The translations under genes were made by a program, and so were the position numbers. A stretch of 6,723 nt of DNA from an uncultured Bacilli bacterium (lineage in GTDB: Bacteria; Bacillota_I; Bacilli_A; RF39; UBA660), in contig CAKORQ010000052.1 in the NCBI GenBank assembly GCA_934101445.1, positions 1 through 6,723 on the forward strand, written 5' to 3'. Each line of letters begins with the position of its first letter. Positions within the stretch are counted from its first letter, which is position 1. Below are positions 4,803-6,723 of the stretch, piece after piece. A model generated the notes under the pieces. That model was given only the letters and a program-made list of their open reading frames with translations. It searched no databases and was not told the origin of the DNA.

Positions 4803-5559
4803 CTTTGGTATATGTACACTTAGGATAGTTACTACATCCTATAAATTTGCCATATTTACCAGTTCTTAAAACTAAGTTGCCACCACATTTAGGGCACTTT
4901 AAAATGTTTTCTTCTTGTTTTCTTGATTTTACTTCTTCTGCATATTTAATATGTTTTTTATGTGTTTCATAATCGGTAATATTAGAATTTATTAACATTT
5001 CTTTTATTTTTTCTGGTTCTTCAATAATTTCATTTTGATATCTTTTAATAATTTCTACTAAATTATAATTTCTAGCAACTGGTATCTTAGATTTTACATT
5101 TACTTTAGCTGTACTAGGAATACAGATAATAGGAATAAACTTATCTTGAGGTAAATTCAATTTTTGACTAAGAGCAATAACATGACCATAATTTTGATGC
5201 ATGGGATTGTTAATATAAATTTTTTTATTTCCAGCTTTCAAGCTCCAATTTTTATCATATTCACTACCAGTTATATAACCATTATATTGCTTAGTTTCAA
5301 TCACAAAGATACCATATTTACTAATAATTATATGGTCGATTTGATGAGTAATACCGTTAACTTCAATCATGATATTATTTAAAATTTTATATTCATTTTT
5401 ATCTAGTTTAAGAAGAGCTTCTTTAGTCCATAATTCGCCCATAAAACCGACAATTTGTTTGTAAAAAAGTACTGCTATAATAACAACTATAATAAATATC
5501 CAGAATAAAGGATTCTTTAGAAATATTCCTTCAGTTAATTGCCAAACAAATTTATCCAT
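4789..5559 (-). CDS. Membrane-anchored NERD-domain protein with C-terminal topoisomerase-type zinc finger
   Basis: The protein has 256 residues. An N-terminal membrane segment (about 16-33, NPLFWIFIIVVIIAVLFY) is followed by a NERD (nuclease-related) domain at about 41-150. Putative PD-(D/E)XK-like residues are Glu42 (GELWTKEAL), Asp75 (QIDHIII) and Glu88/Lys90 (VIETK). A C4 zinc finger of the topoisomerase type follows, with Cys222, Cys225, Cys242 and Cys248 (CPKCGG...GCSNYPKC). NERD proteins are predicted nucleases, often with DNA-processing partner domains; activity here is inferred from retained residues. The zinc finger suggests DNA or RNA binding on the cytoplasmic side. AAGAAGG 6 nt before the ATG supports the start. 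It lies 11 nt after the upstream membrane-protein gene, with its ribosome binding site reaching into that stop codon, so the two are probably co-transcribed. Confidence 0.88.
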   Translation of the reverse strand: MDKFVWQLTEGIFLKNPLFWIFIIVVIIAVLFYKQIVGFMGELWTKEALLKLDKNEYKILNNIMIEVNGITHQIDHIIISKYGIFVIETKQYNGYITGSEYDKNWSLKAGNKKIYINNPMHQNYGHVIALSQKLNLPQDKFIPIICIPSTAKVNVKSKIPVARNYNLVEIIKRYQNEIIEEPEKIKEMLINSNITDYETHKKHIKYAEEVKSRKQEENILKCPKCGGNLVLRTGKYGKFIGCSNYPKCTYTKEKKY

Positions 5560-5570
5560 ATCTAACCTTC

Positions 5571-6305
5571 TTACTTACAAGTATTTACTTCATCACGGAT
5601 AGCGTCCATACCAATTTTATCAGTCGGTTTTATGCTAACGATATCAGTATTTCCTAAGATCCATTTTAATTCATCAGTTATACAGGTTCCATTAAACTCT
5701 AATTCAAAAATATAAGATTTCTTTTCTTTTAAATTAGGGTTAATTTCTTTTTTTACTTTTACAGTTACAACTTCATCTACTTGATATTCTTTTAAGGTTA
5801 AAAACCAATATTCTTCGTTATCGCTATCAGTAATATTTAAAATCTGATAAGTTCTTTTAAAAGCCGTTTTTTCGCTATTCTTAACACACAAATCATCAAC
5901 AGTCATATCATCCGTGCCAACATATAAATTCTTATTATTATCTAAGTTACATTTTACTATTTTATAATCACTATTATAGTATAAAGTTCCATTGTTATTA
6001 TTTAATACTTTCTTATTCCAACTATCTACTACTTTTAAGATATTATTATTACTTAAATAATTAACTATATCTTTAGAAGAACCATCGTTAATTTTAATAT
6101 TATCTAGGCAATAACTAATTATTTGATAATCAGCCATTTCGGCATAAACTTTAGTATTTTTACAATTATTTATTTTGCTTGCTTGAAAGATAACAGCATT
6201 ACTTTCTTGATTATTTTTATCATTCTTAGAATAAAATATACTTCCTATAATTATTAAAATAATTATCCCAACACAAATAAATCCTAAAACATTTCTTTTT
6301 TTCAT
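5571..6305 (-). CDS. Hypothetical single-pass membrane protein with six extracytoplasmic cysteines
   Basis: Function unknown. The 244 residues begin with a short basic end (MKKR) and one hydrophobic helix at about 6-25 (VLGFICVGIIILIIIGSIFY). There is no lipobox or convincing cleavage site, so it is likely an N-terminally anchored protein with the rest outside the cell. The outer part is polar and Asn/Asp/Lys-rich. It holds exactly six cysteines (48, 66, 119, 140, 208, 243), enough for three disulfides, which is notable for a low-GC Gram-positive. Short patches ISYCLDNIKI (63-72) and YKIVKCNLD (114-122) look like conserved strands, but I cannot name a family. Start ATG at 6305 is preceded by a moderate GGGA site. 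It is the first gene of a probable operon with the NERD-domain gene 11 nt downstream. Confidence 0.85.
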   Translation of the reverse strand: MKKRNVLGFICVGIIILIIIGSIFYSKNDKNNQESNAVIFQASKINNCKNTKVYAEMADYQIISYCLDNIKINDGSSKDIVNYLSNNNILKVVDSWNKKVLNNNNGTLYYNSDYKIVKCNLDNNKNLYVGTDDMTVDDLCVKNSEKTAFKRTYQILNITDSDNEEYWFLTLKEYQVDEVVTVKVKKEINPNLKEKKSYIFELEFNGTCITDELKWILGNTDIVSIKPTDKIGMDAIRDEVNTCK

Positions 6306-6327
6306 ATCTATCCCACTTTCTAGTTAC

Positions 6328-6358
6328 ATGATATCACATTATCTTTAAAAAGTTACAA
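6328..6358 (-). promoter_or_regulatory. Probable promoter of the membrane-protein/NERD operon
   Basis: On the minus strand an extended -10, TGATATCAT (TATCAT at 6333-6328), lies 22 nt before the ATG. TTGTAA (6358-6353) is a candidate -35, but at a long 19-bp spacing, so the extended -10 may be the main element. Confidence 0.5.
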
Positions 6359-6364
6359 AGAATT

Positions 6365-6390
6365 AAAAAAATAGGTGGGAAAACCTATTT
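6365..6390 (-). terminator. Intrinsic terminator of the HAD phosphatase gene
   Basis: On the minus strand AAATAGGT pairs with ACCTATTT (8 bp) around loop TTTCCC, followed by a T-run (6371-6365, overlapping the stem end). It starts 12 nt after the HAD stop codon and separates that gene from the downstream operon. Confidence 0.82.
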
Positions 6391-6402
6391 ATTTGAGATT
6401 TA

Positions 6403-6723
6403 TTAGAAATTGCTATTTAACCATTTAGCAACACCATTATTTTCATTAGTATCTGTTATACAGTCACATATTTCTTTAATATCAGGATAAGCATTCCCCA
6501 TAGCAATACTTTGTCCAACCATTTTAAACATAGCAATATCATTATAATCATCGCCAATACCAACAGTTTCTTTTAAAGGTATATCTAATGCTTTGCAGAA
6601 GTTATTAATACCATCGCCTTTATTAGAATTAGGATTTGCTATAAAAATAAAGTAATTATCCTGAAACTGATAAACGCCGTCAAAACCTAGTTTAATATTT
6701 TTTACTTTTTTAATATCTACAAG
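6403..6723 (-). CDS. Cof-type HAD-superfamily phosphatase, C-terminal 106 residues (5' end beyond window)
   Basis: Only the C-terminal part is present; the N-terminal catalytic DxD motif and cap lie outside the window. The visible part has the late HAD motifs: the conserved Lys in NSNKGDGINNF (Lys35 of the fragment), the Mg-binding loop GIGDDYNDIAMF (Asp58, Asp59, Asp62), the usual SIAMGNAYPDIKEICD stretch and a C-terminal NGVAKWL typical of Cof/YbiV-like phosphatases. These cytoplasmic enzymes dephosphorylate small molecules such as sugar phosphates or flavin precursors; the substrate cannot be told from here. It ends at TAA 6405-6403 and has its own terminator, so it is not in the operon downstream. 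Key residues are intact. Confidence 0.93.
   Translation of the reverse strand, partial: LVDIKKVKNIKLGFDGVYQFQDNYFIFIANPNSNKGDGINNFCKALDIPLKETVGIGDDYNDIAMFKMVGQSIAMGNAYPDIKEICDCITDTNENNGVAKWLNSNF

Noticed and set aside
5164..5382. A 72-codon plus-strand open frame
   Set aside because: It is antisense to the core of the NERD domain and has no promoter or ribosome binding site of its own.
1..6723. CRISPR repeat-spacer array
   Set aside because: No regularly spaced direct repeats are present; the only repeat-like sequence is the tracrRNA anti-repeat.

Overview
The window is strongly AT-rich DNA with compact genes, short intergenic gaps, clear Shine-Dalgarno sites, sigma-A-type promoters and hairpin-plus-T-run terminators. 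Trp is encoded by TGG, and no in-frame TGA interrupts any of the genes, so the standard bacterial code fits. Together with a type II-A cas9, this suggests a low-GC Firmicute, perhaps an uncultured gut Bacilli or Mollicutes-like lineage. The lineage is an inference, not something read directly.

Left part (1-2700): the first 842 codons of a type II-A Cas9 run leftward off the window edge. This gene is not interrupted. Just upstream, on the opposite strand, lies a compact tracrRNA gene (about 2561-2645) with anti-repeat, bulge, nexus and terminator hairpin. The tracrRNA promoter overlaps the cas9 start codon and ribosome binding site. The best cas9 promoter lies on the far side of the tracrRNA, so the cas9 mRNA leader should be antisense to the whole tracrRNA. 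The CRISPR array and cas1/cas2/csn2 are not in this window and would be expected beyond the left edge. The anti-repeat predicts a 36-nt repeat.

Middle part (2700-3900): a leftward membrane permease of the putative 10-TM heavy-metal exporter family has its own promoter and terminator. It is divergent from a rightward tRNA-Lys(CUU)/tRNA-Thr(CGU) pair, and the two promoters face each other with -35 boxes 9 bp apart. A strong terminator-like hairpin sits between the two tRNAs, and tRNA-Thr has no visible promoter of its own.

Right part (3900-6723): a rightward gene of unknown function has an oddly placed strong Shine-Dalgarno site. It converges, through one bidirectional terminator, on a leftward two-gene operon: a single-pass membrane protein with six extracytoplasmic cysteines, followed by a membrane-anchored NERD nuclease-like protein with a C-terminal topoisomerase-type zinc finger. 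Upstream of that operon, separated by a terminator, is the 3' end of a Cof-type HAD phosphatase gene. Apart from Cas9 with its tracrRNA, and the two-gene operon, the genes look like independent units.
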